A DNA stretch of 30,036 bases from a virus. The notes under the pieces were generated by a model. The model did no database searches and was not told the DNA's origin. It saw only the letters and a list, made by a program, of their open reading frames with translations. Positions within the stretch are counted from its first letter, which is position 1. Every line of letters begins with the position of its first letter. Position numbers and translations under genes: made by a program. This document shows, in pieces, positions 1 to 7,795 of this stretch. The DNA lies in the IMG/VR virus record IMGVR_UViG_3300042881_003088, positions 1-30,036 of that record. The stretch is one strand, 5' to 3'.

Positions 1-544
1 CTAGGTATTTCTTGAGGGTGCGGATGCGTTTGACGGTGGCGCCACCGAGGTCGTTGCCGGGTGTGGTGGCGTTGACCAGCAACAGCAGCGTGGTCATGGT
101 GCCGTCCAAGTTGCTGATGGTCAGTGTGGGGCGCGGCAGCGTGCCGGTGTTGCTGTATTCAAAACCGTCGGCCTTGACGGGCAGGCGGGTGTAGGTATTG
201 CCGTTCCAAGTGATGTTGCCGGTGACGTTGGCGTTGCAGCCGTTGTGCCAGCGATAGGTGTCACTGCTGCCGTGCAGGGCGCTGTCAAGCGTCATCTCAA
301 ATAGTTCGATGATGGCGCTCGGTGCCAGCGCGGCCAGTTCTTCGTAGACGCTGCTGATCGCCGTCCAAACAACCGTGCCATCGGTGATGGTGCTGCCAAT
401 GTCGGTTGGCCAGGCGGGTTGGGCGCTGGAGCTGGTGCCAGCTGTGGTGCATTGGAAGACGAGGCCGGATGCCTGCAGGCTGGTGGCGCGGACAATCGCG
501 CCAACGGCATAAGCGGTTGAACTGGCCCAGGCTGAATACGCCAT
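1..544 (-). CDS. Minor tail protein, lambda gpL-like (partial, 3' end missing)
   Basis: The frame opens with ATG at 544 and stays open to the left edge, so the C-terminus lies outside the window. Residues about 1-62 form a small aromatic module (WASSTAY at the start, then FQCTTAGTSS and DGTVVW) of the kind that phages append to virion proteins. From about residue 75 the protein reads EELAALAPSAIIELFEMTLD and later GFEYSNTGTLPRPTLTISN, which is the pattern of the lambda gpL family (a tail-tip protein; in lambda it carries an iron-sulfur cluster near the C-terminus, not visible here). The start overlaps the stop of the gpM-like gene. Family call is from recall; the N-terminal module as a sugar-binding domain is inference. 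Confidence 0.82.
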   Translation of the reverse strand, partial: MAYSAWASSTAYAVGAIVRATSLQASGLVFQCTTAGTSSSAQPAWPTDIGSTITDGTVVWTAISSVYEELAALAPSAIIELFEMTLDSALHGSSDTYRWHNGCNANVTGNITWNGNTYTRLPVKADGFEYSNTGTLPRPTLTISNLDGTMTTLLLLVNATTPGNDLGGATVKRIRTLKKYL

Positions 545-885
545 CAGGGTTCAAATACTTGTTGGAAGGTGACGTCGATTTTGCTGCGCTGGAAATCGTA
601 CATTTCGCGGGTCCAGCTGGGGCAGATCCACTTGTAAGACGTGGTGGTGTCGGGTGGGGTCCAGTCAAAACTGGCGTTGTCGGCGGCGCGGTCGTTTAGG
701 AAGGTTTCGATGATGTCGGCGTCAGCGTCGGTGACGTTGAAGCTGAGGCGCCACTCTTTCGGATTTTGGTTGAGGCCGTAGGTCAGGCGCTGTTGGTAGC
801 CGTCGCCGAATCGGACCGTGCGGACATTCGGCTGACTGCTCTTGTTGGCCGAGTAGGTCGGGTTGTAGCTGGGGAAGGTGGCCAT
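544..885 (-). CDS. Minor tail protein, lambda gpM-like
   Basis: 113 residues, close to the normal length for the phage minor tail (gpM) family. The N-terminal motif VRTVRFGDGYQQRL and the following EWRLSFNVTDADADIIETFL match the family pattern (a conserved FGDGY.QR signature). A C-terminal aromatic stretch (WTPPD, YKWICPSW) also fits. The protein belongs to the tail tip and acts between tape measure completion and the gpL-like protein. ATG at 885 overlaps the tape measure stop codon as TAATG, and its own stop overlaps the next ATG, so the three genes are translationally coupled. Confidence 0.88.
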   Translation of the reverse strand: MATFPSYNPTYSANKSSQPNVRTVRFGDGYQQRLTYGLNQNPKEWRLSFNVTDADADIIETFLNDRAADNASFDWTPPDTTTSYKWICPSWTREMYDFQRSKIDVTFQQVFEP

Positions 886-3800
886 TAGGCGAGCAAGCCT
901 CCGGGGCGTTTTTGTTTGATGAGTTCTTGCTGGACCGCGATGCCGATGGCTTTACCGAGCTGGTTGGCCTGGTTGCCATCGCCTTGCACACTAGACCCGC
1001 TGGCGTCCACATTCACCACGACGTTGGCGCTTCCCATTCCAAGGCTGTCGTTGGGCACGATACCGCCGCTGCGGCCTGGGACGAACAACTCGGGGCCTTT
1101 TTCGCCGACGATGTAGGGCGAGCCAGCAGATACAGGACCGCCTGCTGCTCTAAATCCAATAGGGCCAACCCCAAATCCGACAGCAGGATTTAATTTGCCC
1201 GCAGCGGCCGTAGCACCCCCAAGACCCATTCCGCCGCCGGGGAAAAGGTTAAGGACACTGTTGAGGATCGTCATTTCGATCCACTTGGCGATGATCTGGG
1301 CCGCCATGTCTAGGAAGCGGTCGGCCACGCTTTGGAAGAACGAGGACAGCGCCTCTTGGGCGGTCATGGCGCCAGATACAACTCCCTTGAACGAGTTGGC
1401 AAAGGCGGATCCAATGCCTTCAGCAGCAGCTGTAATTTGATTAATGGGATCAGTTAGCGTGTTTAGCTCGCCGCGTAGTTTTGCTATTTGATCTTCTAGA
1501 CGTTGGCGATCTGTAGGGCCTTCACCAGGGCCTTTTGCAGCTTCACCTTTAATAGCATCTTGCTGATCTTTATAGATTTTGAGTTGTTTTTCTAGTTCAA
1601 CGGTGCTTGCACCACGGGCCTTAGCCTCAATAATTGCAAGGTCCGTAATTTTAATTTGCTCTGCCACAGCATCTAGTTGCTGTGCAATCATTTTTTCGTA
1701 GTTAGCAATTCGTTGTGCCTCTGCGGGCAGCAAACCTTCGGTAACAAGGCGGTTGTACGTTTTAGCGTATTGAGCTTGGAACTCTTGCTCTTTACGAATC
1801 TGCACAAACGACTGCACGCTTTGCCTTACAGCAGCTGCTGCCTGCAACTCGTCTTCAAATTTCTTCTGATTGATTGCCCGAGCCTTGTCCGCTGTTTCTA
1901 AACGCAAGTTTTCAAGACGTGCCAGGGCAATCTGGTTAATTAGACCTTTTTCGCTAGCGTAATTTGCACTTAAAAGAGCTTTTACGCGATCGCGTTCAAT
2001 ATCTGCTCTAATTTTGTCTTCTTCTGCTGCCAATGCTGTGTAGTCCCTACCCTGGAACTGCAAATCTCTGATGCGGTCTTCTGCTTCACCGATGGCTACT
2101 ATTGCTGCAAGTTCTTCTTTTAATTGCCCCGCACGACTTTCAGGTCCCTTGGGTTTTGCTGTGTACTGATCCTGTAAAGCACTTTGTAATCCCAAAGCTC
2201 CTGTTTCTTGCGTCAAACCTCTCATTGCTGCTTCAACAGCAGCCCGCATTTGTTTTTCAAGTTCAGCCGCATTTTGTGTAGCAATTTGCTTACCGCTGCG
2301 GGCTCTTACACCTTCCAGCGCAGCAGCAACTTGATCCAGGAAGGGTAGTCTCAGTAAACTACCCTCGCGCATTTTTTGTATAAATTGAATAGCTAGGCTT
2401 AATGCGCCTGCAATGCCTGCAACGATATTTTCCCACGTACTTAGCAGATTATCCGTAAACTGCACTTGACTCTTAGCAGCTACGGCACTTTGTATGCTTC
2501 TTTCAACTACAAGTTTTAGTAGAGCGGCTTGAGTTTGCGTTGCTCCAACTGTATTTAGCTGTAACGCTAATTGATTGGCAGCTTCAGTACCAATGTACTT
2601 ACGCAGTTCAAATATAGAGGACAGCGCGTTTTTCTCGTCTATTCCAGCGCGGGCAATAGCTTCAAATGTAGCTGCTCCTCCAACGCCCCCAAACAGCGTT
2701 GCCAAAGCCTCTCGCGTTTGGGCGTCTCCGAACTGGCTAAAAGTATTTACTAGCTTTAGAGCTTCGTCATTTGTTATTTGCAGTGTTTTTGCCAGGCTCT
2801 TTATGTCATCTGCCGTTGTAGTCGATGTGTTGCCAGTTGAAGACAAACTAGAATTAAGATTTGCCAGAGATTTATTTAATGTTTCCGACTGTGTAATTAT
2901 ATCTCCGATAGCCGTACCAGCAATAGAAAGCGCGAAGCCGAAACCTCCTCCGAGAAGACCGCCGGCTAAACCGCCAAGGGCACCGCCTGTTGCCGCAGCT
3001 GCTCCTTGACCGAACAGTAGAGGAAAGCCGCCACCAATAATTGCACTACTGATAGCGCCTCCAGCACGACCACGCATAGCAGTGCCAAAGCCTCCTGGAC
3101 CTGCTACTGATGATGCGGGTTCGTTGTTAAAATATGCTTGTCTATCTTGTAATTTACGCGCCCTACGGGCACGGCTTTCTTCAAGTCGGTCAAGTTGCTG
3201 AATACGGTCTGCCGATTCTTTAAGTTCGCGGTTGTAACTGTCTTGACCTAGTTCAAGTTGTTTAATGCCTCTTGCAGAAGCGTTAAGCATTGTGGAGTCG
3301 GGCAGAGCCTTTATCCCCTGCAGTTTTACCGCTTGACCGGCGATCCCCGCGTATAGCGCCTGTATCTGACTTAACGGGCGTACTTGTTCTTCAAGAGCCT
3401 GCGCGAAGCGCAAGGCCATTGCAGCTTGGTCTTCGGTGCGTGCGCCGCCAAGGCGTTCCACAGGGCCGGTAATTCGGCGGCGGGCACCGCCACTCATTGC
3501 CGGGGCCCCAGGTGCAGCTGCTGGAAGCAAGAGTTGAGAAGCAGGCATATTTACGCCTGCACGCACTAAAGCAGCTGCTCGTTCTTGCCTATTTATTTTG
3601 TCTAGTAACGCTGCACGTTCTCGTAAGCCGGCATTTAAGCTATCAGTAGCTTGAGCATATTTTCTGGCTGCAATCGTAGCTTCATCTGTACCTAGAGCAG
3701 CTTTATTAAACGCTTCTGCGGCGTCTGCTACTACAGATTTTAAATTATTTACGCTTCTTACTATACCTCCTGTGCCTATGTTTTCTAGATAGTTATTTAA

Positions 3801-3899
3801 ACCGTCAACTAACTTAGAGGTGGCTGAAATTTCATTCTGCAGGCGCTTGAGTTCTTGTGCGCCGCGAACCGCAATTTCAATATCGGCTCTGTAGGCCAC
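885..3899 (-). CDS. Tail tape measure protein
   Basis: 1004 residues, the longest gene in the window. It sets tail length and lies inside the tail tube; it usually helps DNA enter the cell. The sequence is largely charged helix and coiled coil, with a Gly/Ala-rich hydrophobic segment at about residues 278-330 that could insert in membrane. The C-terminus carries GGPVSAGSPYIVGEKGPELFVPG (quoted in part: VGEKGPELFVPG, about 929-941), typical of lambda gpH-like tape measures. Start is GTG at 3899, just after the tail chaperone frameshift gene, the standard order. The middle of the gene is much less GC-rich than its neighbours (hand counts of single 60-base lines 42-50%), which suggests a different origin for this part. 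Confidence 0.93.
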   Translation of the reverse strand: MAYRADIEIAVRGAQELKRLQNEISATSKLVDGLNNYLENIGTGGIVRSVNNLKSVVADAAEAFNKAALGTDEATIAARKYAQATDSLNAGLRERAALLDKINRQERAAALVRAGVNMPASQLLLPAAAPGAPAMSGGARRRITGPVERLGGARTEDQAAMALRFAQALEEQVRPLSQIQALYAGIAGQAVKLQGIKALPDSTMLNASARGIKQLELGQDSYNRELKESADRIQQLDRLEESRARRARKLQDRQAYFNNEPASSVAGPGGFGTAMRGRAGGAISSAIIGGGFPLLFGQGAAAATGGALGGLAGGLLGGGFGFALSIAGTAIGDIITQSETLNKSLANLNSSLSSTGNTSTTTADDIKSLAKTLQITNDEALKLVNTFSQFGDAQTREALATLFGGVGGAATFEAIARAGIDEKNALSSIFELRKYIGTEAANQLALQLNTVGATQTQAALLKLVVERSIQSAVAAKSQVQFTDNLLSTWENIVAGIAGALSLAIQFIQKMREGSLLRLPFLDQVAAALEGVRARSGKQIATQNAAELEKQMRAAVEAAMRGLTQETGALGLQSALQDQYTAKPKGPESRAGQLKEELAAIVAIGEAEDRIRDLQFQGRDYTALAAEEDKIRADIERDRVKALLSANYASEKGLINQIALARLENLRLETADKARAINQKKFEDELQAAAAVRQSVQSFVQIRKEQEFQAQYAKTYNRLVTEGLLPAEAQRIANYEKMIAQQLDAVAEQIKITDLAIIEAKARGASTVELEKQLKIYKDQQDAIKGEAAKGPGEGPTDRQRLEDQIAKLRGELNTLTDPINQITAAAEGIGSAFANSFKGVVSGAMTAQEALSSFFQSVADRFLDMAAQIIAKWIEMTILNSVLNLFPGGGMGLGGATAAAGKLNPAVGFGVGPIGFRAAGGPVSAGSPYIVGEKGPELFVPGRSGGIVPNDSLGMGSANVVVNVDASGSSVQGDGNQANQLGKAIGIAVQQELIKQKRPGGLLA

Positions 3900-3937
3900 G
3901 GCGCCGCGTCACACTCTGGTACTTCAGTTTACGCCGT

Positions 3938-3963
3938 AAAAAGCCGCCAGGGTTAGTGGCGGC
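3938..3963 (-). terminator. Rho-independent terminator-like hairpin between tail chaperone and tape measure
   Basis: On the minus strand a 7-bp stem GCCGCCA/TGGCGGC encloses the loop CTAACCC and is followed by five T. The stop codon of the frameshifted chaperone lies in the loop. It would reduce read-through into the tape measure gene. The loop is the same as in the terminator at 19059-19084. Confidence 0.6.
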
Positions 3964-4479
3964 GTTTGGCCTTGTCGAGTTCCTTTTGCTGGTCCTCGTT
4001 CAGGATTTGGAAGTAGGCGCTCCAGCCGAGCAATTCCTCGGCGGTCATCGTGGTGCTGATTTCGGAAAGTGTTTTGCCTAGCTCCTTGGCGACTCCGAAT
4101 TGCAGCATGAGCCAAGTGTCTTTCCGAAGCTCGGCACTCAGGATTTTGGGTCGATCGGCTCCTCGCCGTCGGTCAGGATCGCCAGCATCAGGGCTTGCAG
4201 GTCCTTGTCCTTGACTTCGTTCTTCAAGACGTCGATTTCGCCGGCGTTGAAGATCTTGGCGCCAGTGTCGTCCAGGGCTTTGGTGATGAGCAGCTGGAGG
4301 GCGAAGGCGTTGGCGTCGTCGGACTTGGCCTGTTTTTGGGCGCGTTCGCGCTCGGCCATGGTCAGCGGTGTCACCCACATCTCAAAGTCACTACCGTCGC
4401 TAAGCGTGACGGTCTTTTTGGCAGGCTCCAGGTTGGCGGCCTTGCGGAGGCGGTCAATGGCGCGGACAGGAACTGGCAT
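3953..4479 (-). CDS. Tail assembly chaperone, gpGT-like -1 frameshift product
   Basis: Reads the gpG-like frame from ATG 4479, slips one base back at the heptamer CCCAAAA (4150-4144) and continues in the overlapping frame to the stop at 3953, giving about 175 residues. The downstream part, KDTWLMLQFGVAKELGKTLS and then GWSAYFQILNEDQQKELDKAKRR, looks like the T domain of phage tail chaperones, which binds the tube protein while the G domain coats the tape measure. Position directly upstream of the tape measure is the family rule. No separate start for the T frame is needed. The slip is inferred from frame, motif and synteny; efficiency cannot be read from sequence. Confidence 0.83.
4138..4479 (-). 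CDS. Tail assembly chaperone, gpG-like (unshifted product)
   Basis: 113 residues ending in EEPIDPKS with a TGA four bases after the slippery heptamer. Mainly helical (MAERERAQKQAKSDDANAFA, then LKNEVKDKDLQALMLAIL), as in the G protein of tail chaperone pairs. It would be made in excess over the gpGT form and keep the tape measure protein soluble before tube polymerisation. It sits between the major tail protein and the tape measure. Few direct sequence motifs exist for this family, so the call rests on position, size and the frameshift. Confidence 0.8.
   Translation of the reverse strand: MPVPVRAIDRLRKAANLEPAKKTVTLSDGSDFEMWVTPLTMAERERAQKQAKSDDANAFALQLLITKALDDTGAKIFNAGEIDVLKNEVKDKDLQALMLAILTDGEEPIDPKS
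4144..4150 (-). promoter_or_regulatory. -1 ribosomal frameshift slippery heptamer CCCAAAA
   Basis: Minus-strand bases read C CCA AAA in the gpG frame, the canonical X XXY YYZ form. After slipping, codons read CCC AAA ATC and enter the 63-codon T extension. The zero-frame stop follows one codon later. Confidence 0.8.
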
Positions 4480-4520
4480 ACCAGAAATTTGGGTATGGCA
4501 CTACTGTAGCGGACTAGAAA

Positions 4521-4547
4521 TAAAAAACCCCGGCGGTAAAGCCGGGG
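4521..4547 (-). terminator. Rho-independent terminator after the major tail protein
   Basis: Minus strand: 7-bp GC-only stem CCCCGGC/GCCGGGG, 6-base loop, then TTTTTTA. It lies 28 bases after the tail tube stop codon and would raise the tube protein's transcript level above that of the downstream chaperone and tape measure genes. A weak promoter candidate (minus TACAGT at 4508-4503) follows before the chaperone start. Confidence 0.85.
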
Positions 4548-4574
4548 TCACGGTCTCGTCCATTCGACAAGTTA

Positions 4575-5345
4575 TCAGGATTGAGCGAAGTCGAAGGTGG
4601 GGGTGCCAGCGGGGCGGAAGTTGACGGTCACCGATTGGGCGTCGTCGGGGTTGATGTTCAGGCTGGCGGAGGTCAGCACAGCGTCGAAGCTGATCGAGCG
4701 GCTGAGGGTCTCGCTCAGGCTGCCGCCGCTGAACACCCGGTCGGTGTACAGCTTGAAGGCGGCGCCGTCTTGCTGGCGCTGCAGCACGTCCTGGATCATG
4801 CGGTTGGACAGGGCGGCGTCCTCGTTGGTCATGTAGACCGTGGCGGTGCCGGTGCCGTCGCCGAAGCCGCTGATGTAGGTGCGGAAGGGCACGTACTGAC
4901 CAGGGGTTTGGCCGATGGTGGTGACGTCGATTTCAGCGCGGCTGATCTCGAAGCTCCAGTCGCGGACTTGGCCCACAACGGCGAAGTCGGCGTAATAGAC
5001 CTCGAATTCGTTGGGGGCAACGGCGGTGCCGTCGTCGGTGATGGCCAGGATGGTGCCACCGGCGCTGGTGGAGACGGTCAGCGCACCAGTGGCAGCGGTG
5101 TAGCTGAGAACGTAGTAGGTGGTGGCGTCAGAGATGGGGGCAGGCAGCGTGCCGGTGCCGGAGCCGCCGGTCTGGCTGTTCACCACGCGGAATTTCACGG
5201 GGTCACCAACCTTGAAGTTCAGGTAGGTCTCGACCGTGATGACGTCGGTGCTGATGTTGACGCCAGCTTCACCGAACGAACCGGTGGTGCCAGCGGGCTT
5301 GTAGTAGAGAGCGCCGGACGTGCCGGACAGAACGGTGGTGGCCAT
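4575..5345 (-). CDS. Major tail (tube) protein
   Basis: 256 residues starting MATTVLSGTSGALYYKPAG; about residues 35-110 form an inserted-looking segment (VETYLNFKVGDPVKF, then SDATTYYVLSYTAATGALTV), and the core continues FAVVGQVRDWSFEISRAEID, FRTYISGFGDGTGTATVYM and FDAVLTSASLNINPDDAQSV. The phrase W.feisRaeiDvT and the late aSL.in..da.svtv are typical of siphovirus tube proteins. It stacks as rings around the tape measure to make the tail. Position between tail terminator and chaperones, and its own strong terminator, agree with an abundant structural protein. ATG at 5345; no strong Shine-Dalgarno was seen. Confidence 0.85.
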   Translation of the reverse strand: MATTVLSGTSGALYYKPAGTTGSFGEAGVNISTDVITVETYLNFKVGDPVKFRVVNSQTGGSGTGTLPAPISDATTYYVLSYTAATGALTVSTSAGGTILAITDDGTAVAPNEFEVYYADFAVVGQVRDWSFEISRAEIDVTTIGQTPGQYVPFRTYISGFGDGTGTATVYMTNEDAALSNRMIQDVLQRQQDGAAFKLYTDRVFSGGSLSETLSRSISFDAVLTSASLNINPDDAQSVTVNFRPAGTPTFDFAQS

Positions 5346-5424
5346 AGGGGCGTACCAAGAGGCGGGGGTTTCTGGGCGGGCACTGCCCGGCTTATTACAG
5401 GTTAGCGCCTGTCCTAAACATTAT

Positions 5425-5856
5425 CTAAGACAGGACAGTTGCAACGAAAGAGGTGTCAATTCGACCCACGAAATGGGGCGCATCTTCTGTGGCGGAGAAC
5501 GTTGGGCCGTTTATTTCACCGACGCGGAAAAAGACGCCGCTAGTTGTTTTGGCGGTATTGTTTAACGTTTCAAGGGCGTTGACTGCTGTGGTCAGCAGGG
5601 TTTGGTTGCGGGCGGGGCCGCGACCTTTTTCCGTAAAAATGCGAATGACTATCGCGCCACGGGCATTATCCACGCTGGAAGTCAGCGTTGGTTCGTTGGT
5701 GATGCCGAAGGTGACGTTGACGCGGATGTATTCAGTCGTTGTGTTGGGTGGGACGGCGGTGATGTTGTCGAAGTAGACAGGAACCGCTGGAACCAACGCG
5801 CCAAAGGCTGTCAGCAGCGGGTTTTCGACGGTGGCGCGGATGGATTGGTAGTTCAT
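5425..5856 (-). CDS. Tail terminator / tail completion protein (DUF4128-like)
   Basis: 143 residues. The N-terminus MNYQSIRATVENPLLTAFGA and the middle EYIRVNVTFGITNEPTL and GAIVIRIFTEKGRGPARNQT fit the small alpha/beta fold of lambda gpU-like and DUF4128 tail terminators, which cap the tube once the tape measure is covered. It lies directly upstream of the tube gene and overlaps the preceding gene by four bases, the standard place. Downstream (5408-5434) the message can fold into a 10-bp hairpin without a T run. Family from recall and position. Confidence 0.72.
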   Translation of the reverse strand: MNYQSIRATVENPLLTAFGALVPAVPVYFDNITAVPPNTTTEYIRVNVTFGITNEPTLTSSVDNARGAIVIRIFTEKGRGPARNQTLLTTAVNALETLNNTAKTTSGVFFRVGEINGPTFSATEDAPHFVGRIDTSFVATVLS

Positions 5857-6392
5857 AACTTCACATTACGAAGGGACTGGTCCATGTACAAGCTGATGGT
5901 TTTGTCGATCGCTCCACCACGCAAATAAGTGGTGTACCAATCCAATGGGGCAGTGCGTCTGTTGGGTCCAGTTGGGTTTACAGCAAGATCACCGCGCAGG
6001 CCGCTGACTCGTTGACCTCTTTCTGCTTTTTTAATAGGTTCGTAGCCCGGATAGCGGTAGTTACTTTCAACCAAGTCGAGGGCTACATCTGCGTGAGGGG
6101 CCTTGTTTGCAATGTAGTATTTAATTTCTGGTTTAAATTTAAATTCGTCAACCGTAAGAATTGGCGCTTTAAGTCGTTGAGCTTCGCCAGAGGCACCAGT
6201 ACCAGTGGATACTTTGCTGGGGGTAGCTATTTCCCAAGAATTGGAAAATTGGCCGGACCAAGCTGGTCCTTGTTCTTGTAGTTGGAGGACGATGTTTTCG
6301 GCGCTGCGTGCCACGCCAATAATGAAGGGGGCAAGGAAGCCGGCTTCGATATTTTTTGCCAAACGCATGAAGTCGTTGCGGCGGCGTGCCAT
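5853..6392 (-). CDS. Neck/tail-joining protein, HK97 gp10-like
   Basis: 179 residues: MARRRNDFMRLAKNIEAGFL, then ENIVLQLQEQGPAWSGQFSNSWEI and KAPHADVALDLVESNYRYPG. The combination of an N-terminal helix, a GpAWSGqFsnSW-type core and an ending that describes a placed, solvent-facing edge is usual in gp10-like proteins of the head-tail connector set. ATG at 6392 overlaps the preceding stop as TAATG and its stop overlaps the tail terminator start. The DNA is more AT-rich than the genes on each side. The exact role in the neck is inferred from gene order. Confidence 0.6.
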   Translation of the reverse strand: MARRRNDFMRLAKNIEAGFLAPFIIGVARSAENIVLQLQEQGPAWSGQFSNSWEIATPSKVSTGTGASGEAQRLKAPILTVDEFKFKPEIKYYIANKAPHADVALDLVESNYRYPGYEPIKKAERGQRVSGLRGDLAVNPTGPNRRTAPLDWYTTYLRGGAIDKTISLYMDQSLRNVKL

Positions 6393-6769
6393 TACTGGGG
6401 CCTCGCTATGACGATGTGGAGCACGGGGGCGTCGCCTCGGTAAGTGTTGACGTTGAGGATTTTGGCCTCGCGGGTAACACCGGCTTGGGTATAACGGATG
6501 CGATCGGCTTCAGTTGGGTAGTAGGTTCCAAGTTCGTTGCTGCCGAAGATGAATTTGACGTCGGTGGCTTGGTACAGACCTTCGGATTCGCGGGGTGTGA
6601 CGCGGGTGATGACAGCTTTTACCGTTACGGAAATGTCGGGGCCGAAAACGTTGCCGCTGGTTGGGTCGTAGGTGCGGGGCGTGGTGCTTTTGATGAACGT
6701 GATGTCCTGGCCCCAGTCCGCAAGGATTGAGGTCGGGATTGGGGCAAAAGTGTCGTCGATTAGGCCCAT
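6392..6769 (-). CDS. Head closure / head-tail stopper protein
   Basis: 125 residues, all beta by appearance: FAPIPTSILADWGQDITFIK, then RTYDPTSGNVFGPDISVTVK and a late IRYTQAGVTREAKILNVNTY. Small beta-barrel proteins of this size between the connector adaptor and the gp10-like protein are head closure (stopper) proteins in siphoviruses; they seal the portal after packaging. The overlaps with both neighbours indicate one translation unit. No decisive motif is visible, so the call depends on size, fold impression and synteny. Confidence 0.58.
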   Translation of the reverse strand: MGLIDDTFAPIPTSILADWGQDITFIKSTTPRTYDPTSGNVFGPDISVTVKAVITRVTPRESEGLYQATDVKFIFGSNELGTYYPTEADRIRYTQAGVTREAKILNVNTYRGDAPVLHIVIARPQ

Positions 6770-6770
6770 G

Positions 6771-7301
6771 TCACCCTCGGAAGAGGCGGACGGCGTAGTT
6801 GGCGGCGCCGCCCATGCAATAGGGGCCTAGGTAGGTCTGGAGCCAGGGGTAGACGTCGAAGACGTTGTTGATGACGCCGCTGGTTTGGCTGGTTTTGTTG
6901 TATTTGACTTTGAGTTCGCCCAGTTCCACTTGGTCATAGATGCCGGTGGTGCCAGTGCTGCCGGTGATGGCGTCGGTGTCGTTGGCGAAGGCGCGTGCCA
7001 GCTCGTAGGTGGCGGTTTTGATGCCGTCGGGGATCACGGTGCAGGCGAGATCAACGCCGTCCACCGTGTAGTTGTCGCGGGGCCACTTCAGGGCTTGGGT
7101 GTCGGTGCAGCGATCGCCGTAGAAGCTGAGCGCGTCGATCCAGCGGGTGGCGGAGATCAGGGCGCGGTTTTTTTGGTCGGTGGTCTTGCTGGTCCAGGTG
7201 CTGGAATCAGGCACCGTTTCGAAGTAGGTGTCCGCAGCCGCCAGCGTCACATAGCTGTTGGCCGAAGCTCCACCCACTGTGGCGTCAATGGCGGCGGGCA
7301 C
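6771..7301 (-). CDS. Head-tail adaptor protein (DnaT-like phage connector family)
   Basis: 176 residues from GTG 7301: VGGASANSYVTLAAADTYFE, then KNRALISATRWIDALSFYGD, ALKWPRDNY and DGIKTATYELARAFANDT. This is the well-known pattern of a phage family often labelled DnaT-like (ANSYvs...A..Y......W......k..ALi.At..id....f.G....q.L.WPR), which is the adaptor bound to the portal. It is a structural protein, not the primosomal DnaT. It lies three bases after the 64-residue gene and two bases before the head closure gene. Confidence 0.8.
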   Translation of the reverse strand: MPAAIDATVGGASANSYVTLAAADTYFETVPDSSTWTSKTTDQKNRALISATRWIDALSFYGDRCTDTQALKWPRDNYTVDGVDLACTVIPDGIKTATYELARAFANDTDAITGSTGTTGIYDQVELGELKVKYNKTSQTSGVINNVFDVYPWLQTYLGPYCMGGAANYAVRLFRG

Positions 7302-7304
7302 GGC

Positions 7305-7499
7305 TTAATACAGTCTTTTCTTGAGTTTAGCTCCAGAAGTAGATCTTCTTGTTTTAGGGGGTGGACTCAAGATGACGGCGTGGTAAACCTTGCCACCGGT
7401 CATTTCAATGTCAGCTTGGATTTCGGCGTGTTGGTCGTAGGGGACGTCAATAAAGCTGCGGAGGTTATCCTGTAGTACGAAAAGCCGGACTGTACTCAT
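7305..7499 (-). CDS. Small protein of unknown function in the head-connector operon
   Basis: 64 residues, MSTVRLFVLQDNLRSFIDVP at the start and a basic tail (PPPKTRRSTSGAKLKKRLY). I do not recognise a family. The frame extends further upstream to 7700, but that part is Ser/Thr/Arg-rich noise opposite a plus-strand ORF, so ATG 7499 is chosen. It ends three bases before the adaptor gene and so probably shares its mRNA. The start codon overlaps, on the other strand, the ATG of the plus-strand gene at 7498 (shared CATG). No clear Shine-Dalgarno is present. Confidence 0.6.
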   Translation of the reverse strand: MSTVRLFVLQDNLRSFIDVPYDQHAEIQADIEMTGGKVYHAVILSPPPKTRRSTSGAKLKKRLY

Positions 7500-7782
7500 G
7501 CCTGCTCGCAAACTTGTGGACGCTGATGCCAGCGTAGAAACAAAGGTGGCTTCTGTTCCATCGGCGGCCCCCGGAAAAACCGTGCGGTCGCTGGAAGTGG
7601 TGGCTAACGCTATTCGGGAACGGTTCTCCAGTGGGGAATCTGCTGAGACGATCCTGCAGGATCTGCAGGTCAGTGAGCACGTATTTAGAGAACTGCTCAC
7701 CCAGTCGTACCAGCTGGTGGGGCGTGCCCCAGTGATTTTTGAGTATCAGGAGAAAATGCGGATTGGGGAGATTGAAGGCTGA
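7498..7782 (+). CDS. Plus-strand small protein with HTH-like segment, moron-like
   Basis: 94 residues: MPARKLVDADASVETKVASV, then VVANAIRERFSSGESAETIL and LQVSEHVFRELLTQSYQLVG, which could form a helix-turn-helix or other small helical domain. It points against the surrounding structural genes and fills the only long gap between the capsid gene and the connector operon, followed at once by a strong hairpin terminator. A gene with its own terminator inside a late operon fits a moron. Its start shares CATG with the minus-strand gene at 7499. Composition looks protein-like rather than shadow-like. No family recognised; expression is unproven. Confidence 0.6.
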   Translation: MPARKLVDADASVETKVASVPSAAPGKTVRSLEVVANAIRERFSSGESAETILQDLQVSEHVFRELLTQSYQLVGRAPVIFEYQEKMRIGEIEG

Positions 7783-7795
7783 GTAGTTTTTGGCA

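Noticed and set aside
4581-5405. 274-residue plus-strand ORF opposite the tail tube gene
   Set aside because: Same kind of GC-driven shadow; the minus-strand gene has family motifs and a terminator.
1986-7117. GCGATCGC octamers at 1986 and 7110 as a host marker
   Set aside because: Two copies are more than chance predicts but too few to prove a cyanobacterial host; used only as weak support.
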